From the NCBI RefSeq assembly GCF_014898055.3, contig NW_023601212.1, positions 51,014,329-51,078,328 on the forward strand: a stretch of 64,000 nt of DNA. The letters run 5' to 3'. The translations under genes and the position numbers were made by a program. The notes below the pieces were generated by a model that was not told the DNA's origin, searched no databases, and worked only from the letters and a program-made list of their open reading frames with translations. Position 1 is the stretch's first letter. Every line of letters begins with the position of its first letter. This DNA is from Talpa occidentalis (taxonomy: Eukaryota; Chordata; Mammalia; Eulipotyphla; Talpidae). Shown one piece after another: positions 1 to 10,214 of this stretch.

Positions 1-97
1 AATTACATGGCAAAGAAGAATTAAGATTGGCTAATCAATTAAGAATCAAGATTGCCAATCAGTTGACCTTAAAATAGAGATTGGAGTCCAGTGGAGG
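1..97 (+). mobile_element. Possible MaLR-type LTR fragment
   Basis: The stretch with 'ttacatggcaaaga' and 'tgaccttaaaatagagatt' resembles the middle of MLT1/MST-class LTRs, where a similar phrase precedes a 'gattatcctgg' motif. Only about 90 bases resemble the family and the window edge cuts the element. The assignment rests on memory of the consensus. Confidence 0.35.
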
Positions 98-560
98 AGT
101 GGCGGCCTCACATCTGCTACCCAGTCCTCCTGACTCCTGGGCCCTTGATGGCTACAGACTGGTGGGGAAGTCCCCCAAAGCCCACAGCTCAGTGGACTTA
201 CCCTAGCACCAGCCAGGTCACCGGGCCCTCAGTGATGAAGGATATGGACGCTGCTCCCTGTTGCTCTCAGGTGCCTGGCCCTGTCGCTGCTTGCTGTGTT
301 CCTCTACCATCCTTGCAGCCCCTCCTTGGACTTGGGTACACTCCTGCCTCACCTCATGCACGTGGATTTATGTCTTTATTTGACCAAAAAGAGCTCTTGT
401 GCAGCCACTGGTACCTGTGTTTGGGAAACCAAGCATGCAAGCAAGAAACAGCCTCTGTGGCTAAAATTTTTCATATTAGAGGCTGAGGCCTCTTGCAGTC
501 CCTGTAATCTGTCTGTAGCCAGACAAAAGATACCAAAAAGTTTCAAAGATCTCTTCATCT
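98..560. other. Unrecognised sequence
   Basis: This is GC-moderate sequence with no repeat, exon or RNA that I recognise. An open frame of 131 codons at 91-486 has no recognisable domain and looks like chance. It could be the rest of an old LTR element. Confidence 0.4.
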
Positions 561-562
561 AA

Positions 563-1842
563 TTAAGAAGGCCACTCATAAGCCAAAATGTCAAGAGAAT
601 GGATCTCGTCAAGAGAATATGTAGCAAGATGTGTTGGATGGATTCTTTTTTTTTTTTTTTTTTAAATTCTCTTGCCTGAGTGTGAGAATCCCACTATAGG
701 ATGTCAATCCAAAGAAGCAAACAGGTAATTCTTACAAAACCCGTGGCTGGAGGTGTGCTTGACACACATCATAAACTTTGTTCAAAATCCCACCTGAGAA
801 TGATGACAGTAGTACAGGAAAGAAAAAAAGAAAACTAGGAAGGGCAAAGACAAGGAAAATGGCTCCATGTCTAGTAGTGAGATATCACCATTGCCACAAC
901 CAAATCAGCCCTCCATCTGCTGTGGAAGAAGATAGGAGAGGAAGCTCAAAAGTGCAGAACAGATGAAATGAGCGGCCATGCAAAAGTTCTGGCACTCAGT
1001 AATGTTTTGGAAAGGACTGTTGATGAGCAGGTCAACATCCTGTTTGAGTTTGTTAAAAAGATAATTACTGACTCATCTGACAAAGAAATTTTTGCCAAGG
1101 CAGAAATAATGGATGTAAAAGCCATGCCTCCTCTTATTTTCATTGAAGTTCTTTTTAATGAGATTAGAAGATAAATTAAATACAGTGGCCATTTCCTGTG
1201 ATTTTGTCACAAGAAACTCAAAGCTCAACACCACCTTTGGAATGTGAGGTAGTAAGACCTCAAGCTCCACTCATCTCCAAGATGCCACCTATTTTGAAGG
1301 AGATTTATTTATTTATTTATACAAGAACTGGGGTACAGGCCAGATGTGTGGGAGGGTGAGAGGATTCACCAGAGGCAGAGCGGGGAGCAGAATAGGCAGA
1401 CTGACTGAAATACACCACTGAGGGGAGCAGTGGGCACGACAGGAGAGGTCTGCTGCGCCATGTGGGACCCTTGCTGGCTGGCAGGGATTGAACTGGTGCT
1501 GCAGAGGCTGTGGATAGCCTCAAAGTGCTGCCCTCAACCACCTGCTCCATCAGGGGAGGCCCTTGAAGGAAATGTTTGATGCAGACCTTTTGGAAGAAGA
1601 GGTCATCTGCCGGTCAGAAAAGGTTTCCAAGAAAAATGTCAAAAGAACCTACCAAAGAGATCTGGTTAAATCATAACCATTTATGAAATGGTTGAAAAAA
1701 AAGCAGAGGAAGAATCTTCCGGTGGTGAAGGGTTGATGACAATAAGAATATTGAGGTAGTATATATATTCAAAGGCTGCCAGTGCATTGCAAGTTGAAGC
1801 TGTGAAGTCTGACAAGATGTCACTGATACTGATATTATTTAA
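563..1842 (+). pseudogene. EIF5: EIF5 processed pseudogene (coding part)
   Basis: This is an intronless, decayed copy of translation initiation factor 5, the GTPase-activating factor for eIF2 in the start-codon-scanning complex. Read across frameshifts, the pieces follow the eIF5 order. A 'NGS..N..QD.LDGF' block (about 594-648) is followed by the zinc-ribbon phrase 'LPECENP' (about 670-690). Next come the 'LDTHHKLC' region (about 757-782), 'PPENDDSSTGKK' (about 789-826) and the acidic linker. The C-terminal HEAT-domain phrases are '[13 protein letters not shown]' (about 1024-1065), '[12 protein letters not shown]' (1072-1104), 'DADLLEEEV' (about 1578-1605) and 'KAEEESSGGE' (about 1700-1730). 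A final 'tta ttt aa' aligns with the normal stop near 1840. The 5' end of the gene is missing. There are several in-frame stops and frameshifts, a run of about 20 T at 644-663, and a SINE at 1302-1562. Exon-spanning continuity shows retroposition. It cannot make a working protein. Confidence 0.9.
1302..1562 (-). mobile_element. tRNA-headed SINE (type A) inside the EIF5 pseudogene
   Basis: On the minus strand the order is a tRNA-like head, a body with 'cagcagacctctcctg', and an (ATAAATAA)n tail. It is flanked by the 8-bp repeat 'ttgaagga' at 1294-1301 and 1563-1570. It splits the pseudogene between the eIF5 'HILKE' and 'DADLLEEEV' segments, so it is younger than the retrocopy. Confidence 0.9.
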
Positions 1843-2662
1843 AGGAAGGACTGCGGCTCAGTGTAATAATACAATGCTGTGAATTGTTCTGCATCATCAG
1901 AGGTATAACATGTGCAAAGCTAAAATAACTTAAAATCATGCTACACTTTTTACTAAACTTGTATGCTGTGAGTGGTGTGCAATTGAGCCCACTGGTCAAA
2001 TAGGTAGTCCACACACATGTCTATGAGCAGATGCGGTTTATTTTTCCTTTTTTTATGTTTTTGAAAAATTAGTGATGGACACTTTGGAGCACAATTATGC
2101 AGCTAATAAAAATAAAGATTTGATTGTGGTCATTCTGCAGATTTCAGACTAAATGTCTTAGCTGAAATAATCAAGTTTATGAAGTAAACATAAATTTACT
2201 TGTAATTACCTATTCAGTTATTAAAAAATATTAACCCCATGGTTATGTACATTCTTACCATGTCAAGGTGGGCTGGTAATCAAATGGCAGTGCAACCCCT
2301 TTGCCTTAGAAATAAAAATGACCTGAATTGCCTATAAATAATTTTAAGAGTTTTGAAACTTGAACAGTTTTCAATTTTTTTACACTTGCCCCAAATTGTA
2401 GCCTTTAAAGTCATGTACATTATACATTGGATGAGCCAGGGGAATTACTACATTAACATCTAAGCATTTTACGTGTATGGAGCTGTTGCTTTGTACTGAA
2501 AGAAACTCTCAAATGTTGGGGTGTGACTCAGGAATAAGTTCTGTGATTTTATTTGGGGGAAGTAGGAAAAGGTGCATTTAATCTTTAGCAAAAACAGTGT
2601 AATTTTTCAGTTCTTGCTTTTATGGTTTAAATTTCAATATCAACATGTTTAGACATACTGGT

Positions 2663-2696
2663 TTGTTTGTTTGTTTGTTTGTTTGTTTTTTGTTTA
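2663..2696. repeat. (TTTG)n simple repeat
   Basis: About seven tandem copies of 'tttg' lie within the probable retrocopy 3'UTR. Confidence 0.9.
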
Positions 2697-3153
2697 ATAC
2701 ATATTCCCCATGACACTGATTTATTTTTTAATTCCTTTTGCTTTTTGGGCACAACTCCTGCTTTTTAGGTTTAGGTTTCTATCTTGCCAAAGTCAGCATT
2801 ATGTAGCAAGCTTGTTTTTTATTGCTATTGTTTTCAAAATGTCTTATTTAAAAAGAAAAGCTAAAATATACTTCAAAGTCAGAACCTATATTTTGGTGTG
2901 AGACTTTGGGGTGCTTTTATTTCACATTGATTTTAGCCAGGAAGTCTGAGATAATGGTCACTGAGTGCAGTAGACTAGGGCCTAGCCCATCCAATCCACC
3001 TGGGGCAGTAGATTTGGAATGACTTCCTTGAAATTTCTTGTCCAGTTAGCTGGTCTAAAGTGAACTAATATGGGTTCTGGCTATATCTGAGAAATCATCT
3101 CCAAGGTAAAGACTTCTTGCAATTATTCCTTTCCATTAAAAGTGTGCTGTGGG

Positions 3154-3451
3154 GGGCCTCCCCGGTGGTGCAGCGGTTGAGCGCTGGGTTGCGAAGCTGC
3201 CCGCAGCCTCTGCAGCGCTGGTTCGATCCCTGGCTGCTCCCCGGCCACCAGTGGAGGGTCCCACATGGCGCGCAGACCTCTCCTGCCACCCGCTGCTCCC
3301 CTCAGCAGTGTACTTCGGTCCTTCTGCCTGCTCTGCTCCCCGCTCTGGCTCTGGTGAATTCTCTCACCCTCCCGCGCTTCTGACTGTACCCAGTGCATGT
3401 ATGTATGTATAAATAAATAAATAAATAAATTTAAAAAAAAAAAAAAAAAAT
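3154..3451 (+). mobile_element. tRNA-headed SINE (type B)
   Basis: It begins 'gggcctccccggtggtgcag', has a B-box-like 'gttcgatccc', and ends in (ATAA)n plus about 18 A. The type-B diagnostics are 'gcgaagctgcccgcagcctc' in the head and 'cttctgactgtacccagtgc' before the tail. It is flanked by the 16-bp repeat 'aaaagtgtgctgtggg' at about 3138-3153 and 3452-3467. The perfect TSD and long A-tail suggest a recent insertion. Confidence 0.93.
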
Positions 3452-3467
3452 AAAAGTGTGCTGTGGG

Positions 3468-4165
3468 AATCAATCCATGGGCTTATTTTGTTTGGAGCAC
3501 TGGTTTACATCGTTCCTCTCTCTGGCTCTTTATTTGTGACTGATCTCATAGATTATAATTAGACCTTAATAAATTATGAATAAAAAATTCACACTAAAAT
3601 TATACAAACATTTGATGTAATAAAACTTGTTAGCTTGATAGGTTAAGAAATTCAAATTCAGCATTCTCACTAGAGAAATACCAATTGGTCTCCAGCTGCC
3701 TTTTGATATCTTTTGGAGAGTGAAATAGGAGCCGGGTACCTGGACAGAATATACTTTATTATAGCAAAAAGAAGAGGTTTTTGAAAATTCACATCTTACC
3801 TAGGTTTCAGATTCTTTGTCACATGTCAATTTACTTTCATTAACTGTAATTCTATAGGCGGTATTGGGGATCAAAGCCAAGTTGAATCCAATATACCCAG
3901 TGTCAAGAGAATGAGATTCAGTTATTGACTGTTTTTTAATTTGAAGGAAAACATGCTCAGGCTTCTAAACACTGAAGGGAAATTTTGACTAGTCTAGTGT
4001 CTGCTTCCAGTAGAATACAAATCCACTTAGTAAGAATTTTATTCATAGAAGCTATCCTCCTAGAGTAATCCTTAACTTCGCTCTGTTCAACTGTCTTGAA
4101 ACCTTCTGTTTTAGATAGTCGTTTCTTGATTAAAACAATGTAATAAATAAAAAGCACAACATAGG
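3468..4165. other. AT-rich sequence without recognised genes
   Basis: I see no repeat or coding signal beyond the possible end of the EIF5 retrocopy near 3640. Confidence 0.4.
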
Positions 4166-4169
4166 GAGA

Positions 4170-4500
4170 TTACATGTGTCCACCAGGATAATCCAGATAA
4201 TCCAAGAATTCTTAAAGTGAAAGAGGACGGTCCAAGAGGGGAGAGACCAAAGATGTGACAAGGGGAAATTGTCAGAGAGCTACAACATTGCTCTCGTTAA
4301 AGATGGAAGAAGGAAGCCTCTGAAAAACTGGGAAAGACAGGAAATGGATTCTCTTCTGGAACCTCCAAATAGGAATGCAGTCCTGCAGAGGCCTTGATTT
4401 CATGCCTTCTTACTTCCAGAACTACAAGAGAATCATTTCATGTTGTTTTAAGGCACAAACTTTGTGGCAACTTATTACAGTGGCAATGGAAAACTAGATT
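4170..4500 (+). mobile_element. MLT1-like LTR (MaLR)
   Basis: The order of phrases fits MLT1 LTRs: 'gataatccagataatcc', then a purine-rich middle. Next is 'gccttgatttcatgccttct' and 'ccagaactacaagagaa', then 'gttgttttaaggcac', ending in 'ggaaaactaga'. It is old and diverged; family-level placement only. Confidence 0.7.
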
Positions 4501-4838
4501 CTTAGTTTCAAGCATAAGAAACTAAACGGCTATTAAGAGAAGAGAGGGACTGAAAGACCCTGATTAGGGAGATCACAGAATTTCCAGGAGGGCTGGAGGG
4601 CCATTCAGAAACCATACCACTCTCCTCCCACAGGTGTAGTGCACACACCTACCTGTCTTAGTCCCTCAGGGACACAGCCCCTGCACTTGACACCAATGCT
4701 GGAAACTGCACTTTCAAACACCTGTTGAAACTGCAGGCAGCTTTTCTGATTACTCTGGAAACTGCATGTAGGCATGACTGCGTATCCTCTCTAGAAATCG
4801 ATTGTGTGGTCTCCATTTCTTTGGGTTACTAACTTCTT

Positions 4839-5107
4839 TTATTTTTAAAATTTTAGTTATTTATGCATTCAAGAATTGGGGTGCAGGCCAGAGGTGTGAG
4901 GGATGAGAGGATTCACCAGAGACAGAGTGGGAGCAGAACAGGCAGATCTACTGATATACACTGCTGAGGGGAGCAGCAGGCAAGACAGGAGAGGTCTGCT
5001 GCACCATGTGGGGTGGTTCCTTGGCCAGGGATCGAACTCATGTCACAGTGGCTGGCAGTAGCTTGATAGCTCTGTCTTTAACCCCCGCGCCACCAGGGAG
5101 GCCCCCA
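4839..5107 (-). mobile_element. tRNA-headed SINE (type A)
   Basis: A minus-strand copy running from the (ATAA)-like tail to 'accagggaggccc'. It has the 'tatcaagct.ctgccagccac' head variant. The imperfect flank 'actaacttct' (4828-4837) versus 'actagcttct' (5112-5121) suggests an older insertion. Confidence 0.87.
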
Positions 5108-5121
5108 GATCACTAGCTTCT

Positions 5122-5610
5122 AATCCAACCTGAATTCTATGTCTTTGTCCAGGCTGACTTTTATGGTTGTACCAGAGCTTCAGGGCAGAGGATATTTGGC
5201 ATCATTGGTTTCTCTGCTCTGCTTCCAAGGTGGTGGATTCCTCTCAAAAGAAGTTGCTCCAGATGCTGCTTACCAAATGAATGACTAATGTCTATACAGC
5301 ACCTATACTTTCAGGAGAGGAAAGAGTCTCTTTGCTACCCAGGGTCTATTTCCATATTTGAGAAGGATTCTTGGCTTTCTTTGGGATCTTTCTGAACCCT
5401 GTAACCATTTCCCGGTTAAAATGAATACAGCTAATAAAATGATTAGCTGGTTGTAGTGGGACTCCTTGGCTGGGCTCTCTAAGGAAAGGTGCAGGTACTC
5501 AGAGAAAAAGTGTGTCTGCTCTCAGAAGACAGAGAAAAGGGAACAAACCCTATTGTGGTGAAAAACTTATGATTGTAGCTAGATCCATCTGAGGTACAGC
5601 CTAGCTGGGC
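5122..5610. other. Unrecognised sequence
   Basis: Ordinary single-copy-looking sequence; no gene or repeat recognised. Confidence 0.4.
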
Positions 5611-5611
5611 C

Positions 5612-5850
5612 ACTGCCTCTGTAGTTACAGAGGAGTTGAGAGTCCTGATTCTGGTGCTGGGTCACCTGCTGTGTGTGCAACTTCTGTCACTAGCTGTGTG
5701 ATTTTGTGTTTCAATTTTCTTATGTGTAAAATGGATATAGGAATATGATCTTATTTCATAGAATAATTGTGATTGAAAAACTAATAGGTGAATGAGAACT
5801 ATAATTGAACTTAGAATATTGCCTGGTATATAATGACAGTCATCATTTAT
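5612..5850 (+). repeat. MIR SINE relic
   Basis: It contains the MIR core 'actagctgtgtgattttg', then 'tgtgtaaaatggatata' and 'gaatattgcctggtatata'. These match the MIR order of 'ctagctgtgtgacc', 'tgtaaaatggggata' and 'agtgcctggcaca'. It is strongly diverged, as expected for this ancient family. Confidence 0.8.
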
Positions 5851-6017
5851 TATTTTAATATAACTCATATGCAAGAAAGGGATCTTAAATTATTTATATA
5901 TAACTGGGCTAATCTCATTTTCATAGTCTTATTTCTGCTAATGGTGGTGGGAGTGTGGGTTATGGGAAGGGAACTGAAGATGCTGGTAAAGAGGTCATTT
6001 AAATAGCATCTTTTAGA

Positions 6018-6294
6018 GGGCCTCCCTGGTAGCCCAGGGGTTAAAGACATAGCACTATCAAGCTGTCGCCAGCCACCACCAATGAACAGCACGAGTTCGA
6101 TCCCTGGTAGACCAGGGAGCTACCCACATGGAGCAGCAGACTTACCCTGCCCTGCCCGCTGCTCCCCTCAGCAGTATATTTCAGTAGATTTGCCTGTTCT
6201 GCTTCCAGCTCTTTCTGGTGAAACCTCTCACCCCTTGCACCTCTGGTCTATACCCCAGTTCTTGTATTCATAAATAAATAAATCTTTAAAAAAT
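6018..6294 (+). mobile_element. tRNA-headed SINE (type A)
   Basis: Full-length copy from 'gggcctccctggtagccc' to '(ATAA)n atctttaaaaaa', with the 'actatcaagctgtcgccagcc' head variant. It is flanked by the 17-bp perfect repeat 'aaatagcatcttttaga' at 6001-6017 and 6295-6311. Confidence 0.95.
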
Positions 6295-6311
6295 AAATAG
6301 CATCTTTTAGA

Positions 6312-6790
6312 TATAAATTCAATTGGTTTAAATTTCAAACTCCTTATGGACCTCTCTCCCCTCTCTCATGGACTTACCCCTGTCCCCTTTGTTTCCCCAG
6401 TGGGAACTGGCCACAGGGAGGAAGTATAGGCCCTAGTGGTGGCAGATGGTGCTTGGGCAGCTGGTGCCTGCTCAGGATTTTTGATTAGCTTGACTGGCCC
6501 ATTCTTGTTTCTGGGCATGTTGGACTGGTGACCTTGAATGAACTGTTCTTGTCTAGTGTTTGGCATCAAAATGGCTTCTTTCCCTGAAGAATTGGTGTCC
6601 CGTCTGTCTCTAATCTCCATGGCTCGTCATCCTCACTTCAGCCTACTTAGCTTCTGCTGTCCCAGGATGCTGGTGTTTCCATCTAGTTCTTTCTAGGTAT
6701 TATGGTGTAGGCACCACCTCCACCGATCCTGCATTATTAATCCTGCACATTGTGAAAATGTCATGGAAATACCAGTCATCTTTAGGGAGT
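6312..6790. other. Unrecognised sequence with an 84-codon minus-strand open frame
   Basis: An open frame on the minus strand (6366-6620) has biased, polar composition with 'PEQAPAAQAPSATTRA'. I recognise no domain. The surrounding sequence could be an old LTR or a retrocopy fragment. It is not supported as a gene. Confidence 0.3.
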
Positions 6791-6804
6791 TTGCATCTTT
6801 CTTT

Positions 6805-7425
6805 TTTTTTTGGCATATTTCCTTTTATTTTTAAAATTTATTATTATTATTATTATTATTATTTTAATTTTATATATTTTATATCATTTTTGCACAATGT
6901 ATGCATTTTCATCTTGGTTATAGTCTCCATATAATTCCCCTCCCTTGTTTTTTATCCTATTCCCTTCTACCCACCTGTAGTGTGTCTCTGATTTATAGTT
7001 GCTTGTTGATTTTGATTTTATTATAATTAGTCTTTTTCCTGGTCCCTTATTTAGGTTTTCTAAATTCCTGCTATGAGTGAGACCATCTGGTATTTTTCTT
7101 TTTCTTTCTGGCTCATTTGCTGAGCATGATCCCTTCCAGCTCCATCCATATTGCTGTGCAAATTGCATGAGTTTATCTTTCTTGATTGCTGAGTAGTATT
7201 CCATTGTGTACCCCATCTTCTTGATCCAGTCATCTATTTTTGGGCATTTGGGTTGTTTCCATAGCTTAGCTATTGTAAATAGTGCTGCTATTAACATAGG
7301 GGTGCAGGTGCCCTTTTGAATTAATGTTTCTGTATCTTTTGGGTAAATACCTAGGAGTGGAATTACTGGATCATATGGAAGCTCCATCTTTAGCAGGTTG
7401 AGGAATCTCCACACAGCTTTCTTTT
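6805..7425 (-). mobile_element. 5'-truncated L1 3' end
   Basis: On the minus strand this encodes the ORF2p C-terminus ('[20 protein letters not shown]', '[20 protein letters not shown]', 'MEYYSAIKKDK'), followed by an L1 3'UTR and an (AAT)n/A-rich tail. The 5' break is at the codons for 'WRFLNLLKMELPYD'. 'ctttctttt' occurs on both sides (about 6798 and 7418) and may be the target-site duplication. The 3'UTR differs from that of the intact L1 at 41.8-47.2 kb, so it is a different, older lineage. Confidence 0.9.
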
Positions 7426-7426
7426 A

Positions 7427-7828
7427 AGAAGACCTATCTTTTGCGAAGTGAGGAATAAGTCCCTCAGTATTGGATTCCTATAGACCTATATGGGTGTTTC
7501 TGTTCCCACTTGCATCTCTACCTAGGGTTTTGAACCTAAGAAATAGCCAAGATGCCTGAGTTTAAACTCATTTTCTCCTCTCAATTCCAACTTCCCCCAT
7601 GTTTCAAAGATTTTTTCCTTTTTCCTCTGATTTGGGAGTTAGATCATATCCTGAGTTCTTTCTGGCTTTATTTCCTTGTTTCATCTTCCAGGCTCTGGTT
7701 CTTAGTATTTTAAGAAAAGGCTTTAGAGTTTGCAAAATTCCTTTCCTTCTCACCAAAGTCTGCTGATCAAAACTAAAAATGGAATTAACACTGATAATTT
7801 ACAAGTCAAATATGAACAATAGTTTCTT
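7427..7828. other. Unrecognised sequence
   Basis: AT-rich sequence between two antisense L1 fragments; no gene or repeat recognised. Confidence 0.4.
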
Positions 7829-7830
7829 CA

Positions 7831-8525
7831 CTTTTTTTTTAATTGCACTAACTTTGGCTTACAACATGTTTTTGTATAACAAGTATAGGAACTTCCCTTT
7901 CAATTGTTACCACACCATACCCACCACCACCAAGACACCCTTAACCTACCATGATAGCCCATTGTGCTCCCTCTGCACTTTGCTCTCATCCATCTCCTCC
8001 CTCTCCCCCACCCCTGTAGTCTTAGTTCTATAGCAGCTTCTAGGGTTAGTTCTTAGTTTGACTTTATCTGATCCTTTGTTTGGTTTGTCAATATTCCACA
8101 TATAAGTGACACTATTCAGTATCTGTCTTTCTCCTTCTGAATTGTTTTACTCAGTATAATACTTTTTAGCTTCATTCATGTTGCAAATCAGAAGAGTTCA
8201 TCTTTTTGATGACTGAGTAGTATTCTACGTGTGTATACATGTTACATCTTGATCCATTCATATGTTTTGGGGCATTCAGTTTGTTTCCATAGCTTGATTA
8301 TTATAAATAGTGCTGCCATTAATGTGGAAATACAACTTTTCTTTTGAGTTAATGTTTTTGTATTCTTCGGGTAGATACCTAGAAGTGGAATTGCTAGGTC
8401 TTATGGCAGATGTATTTTTAGTGTTTTGAGGAACATTCATACTGTTTTCTACAGGGACTGAACCAGTCTACATTCCCACCAACCATGTAATGTTCCTTTT
8501 CCCCATTTCCTTGTCAACACTTTTT
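7831..8525 (-). mobile_element. Ancient L1 3' end
   Basis: The plus strand shows the antisense L1 order. The phrases are 'ccacatataagtgacactat', 'gactgagtagtattctacgt', 'catagcttgattattataaa' and 'agtggaattgctaggtctta', then the 3' boundary of ORF2. It is more diverged than the 6.8-7.4 kb copy and is probably an L1MA/L1MB-age relic. Confidence 0.8.
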
Positions 8526-10210
8526 AACTTCTTCATTCTTTATCTTTCCTCTGAAAGTGTTAAGTGCTCTTAATTTTACTGAGTGGGAAGCAGCAAGGCA
8601 AGAATACCAGTGTAATATTTTAAAGATATTACCCCTGTTCCATCCTTGTATCAGAAACTTGATAAATGTGGCTATATTTGTTATTTTATGTAAATATACT
8701 TCTTTAAATGACACCAATAAATATTGCTCACCCTATGCATAACTATTGGAGTTACTCAGCAATATACTAGGGTCCTACATCATTCATTCATCCAATAAGC
8801 ATATGTTGATAGTACTACATGCCAAGACTTGCTCTAAGTGATCCATAACCTCCCGTTTAGAATTTAGGCTACATAGGTGACATTGCTTTGAATGGGAAAA
8901 TTTTCTATCAAGTACCTCCAGGTTCATCAGTAGTTAATGTGAATACAATCCAAGATGTACCAGATATAAATCAAATCCACCTGTTAGTAGGTTTTCAGTG
9001 TAGTGTCCCATTTCATTGAGGTTTTCCCCACTCCCCATTCAGCATTAACTAAGTGAGTGAGTGATCAAGTTGTTGTTGGAAGTGTCACTGCAGGTATTTC
9101 TGCCAAGCCCAGGTCAGCATTATTAGCAGGCTCATGGAAATCCTCTTACTGTCCTTCATTTTGCTCAGCCCTGACTGTGAATCCCAATGTTGGGCATGGC
9201 AGCACAGGGTTCAATGGCAGTGATGAGTTATATCAATTCCAAGGAGAAGTGCCACTTTACTCAGTGATTTGTGGAGTTGGGTCTGTCTGGTGCTGAGAAA
9301 AAAAGACACTGTTCCAAGCAGCAGACTCTTGACTACATCTTTTGCTCCTCTGTTATCTCGTTTTCTGTAAATCCCAGTATTACTAGAGTACAAATAGCCA
9401 GTGAGGTCATCAAGACAGCAGGGATCTGGAAACATGTCATTTTAATTATATCATGTAGGTCATAAACACCATACATACAATTAGAATAAAGTTAGTAAAA
9501 TAACATGCATGTAGTATATAATGTTCATATAACTTATATAATTTAATTTTATCAGTTCTCAGTAATGTTAAAGATATAGGCAACTTTCCAAAGATCACAT
9601 TTTTTTTAATGTGTGAGGGAGATTTTAAGTGTTTCATTCTATGTGAAATGGCAATTTCTCACTTGCAAAAGTAGCTTTTAGAAAGACAGCAAAAGCTATG
9701 TCAAGATAAAACTGAAGATGCTTGCCCATGCAGGAAAATGTCATATGTAGCCAGGCTGGTTTGTAATGCAAATGCTTCTTACAGCTCTTTTGATCCTCTA
9801 AATGTGTTTTTCCCCCAGTGTGCTAAGAAAACCCACATAGGCACCTCACTAGTTAGGGCATGCCTACTGATGAGACCTATCCCTTTGAAAATGATCTCAA
9901 GTTGTCTGCTACTTTTAGGACTAGAATAAAATTTCTGATGGATTCTTTGGAATAAAAATGAAGGAGGTATTGTTGAGCTGGTTCTTTATGCAGGAGATGT
10001 GCTTCAAATAAGTTGTTTATACCATGTATTTGTAAATACAATCATATCTTCGGTGAGCTTATTATATAAGGGAATTTCCAATCAAGTATCCATGGTATAA
10101 ATCATCTTGCATTATGACTAATTACAACTTAATTTAGCTATTTTGTAATTTTTCTTAAAAGTGGGAAATATTCGCTTTATATTTCATATAAAATAAGGTA
10201 TTTTATTTAT
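8526..10210. other. Mostly unrecognised AT-rich sequence
   Basis: Apart from a short L2-like stretch near 8775-8860, I see no repeat, exon or RNA. The open frames here are under 80 codons and have no recognisable domain. Confidence 0.4.
8775..8860 (-). repeat. Possible L2 3'-end relic
   Basis: 'cattcattcatccaataagc' followed by 'tactacatgccaagacttgc' resembles the reverse complement of the L2 3' end, which reads 'ttcattcaacaaatat...tactatgtgccaggcac'. Short and diverged. Confidence 0.45.
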
Positions 10211-10214
10211 GCAT

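Larger units (their letters stand above)
1843..3638 (+). pseudogene. Probable 3'UTR part of the EIF5 retrocopy
   Basis: Sequence continues without a boundary after the pseudogene stop. It looks like a long mRNA 3'UTR: AT-rich, with AATAAA-like motifs at about 2105 and 2310 and 'aataaa' near 3568-3585. I see no poly(A) tract or target-site duplication to fix the end. The EIF5 mRNA is known to have a long 3'UTR, but I could not align it. A (TTTG)n run lies at 2663-2692 and a SINE at 3154-3451. The first few hundred bases are likely; the far end is a guess. Confidence 0.5.

Noticed and set aside
91..486. 131-codon open frame near the window start
   Set aside because: No domain recognised, an overlapping frame is also open, and there is no splice or promoter support.
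968..1174. Short open frame that might be a small gene
   Set aside because: It is a fragment of the EIF5 retrocopy, between frameshifts.
3154..3230. tRNA gene
   Set aside because: The tRNA-like head has B-box-like sequence but no cloverleaf that I can complete, and it is the promoter end of a SINE.
3149..3412. Overlapping open frames on both strands rich in R, P, A and S
   Set aside because: They lie wholly inside a type-B SINE. Similar frames recur at every SINE copy.
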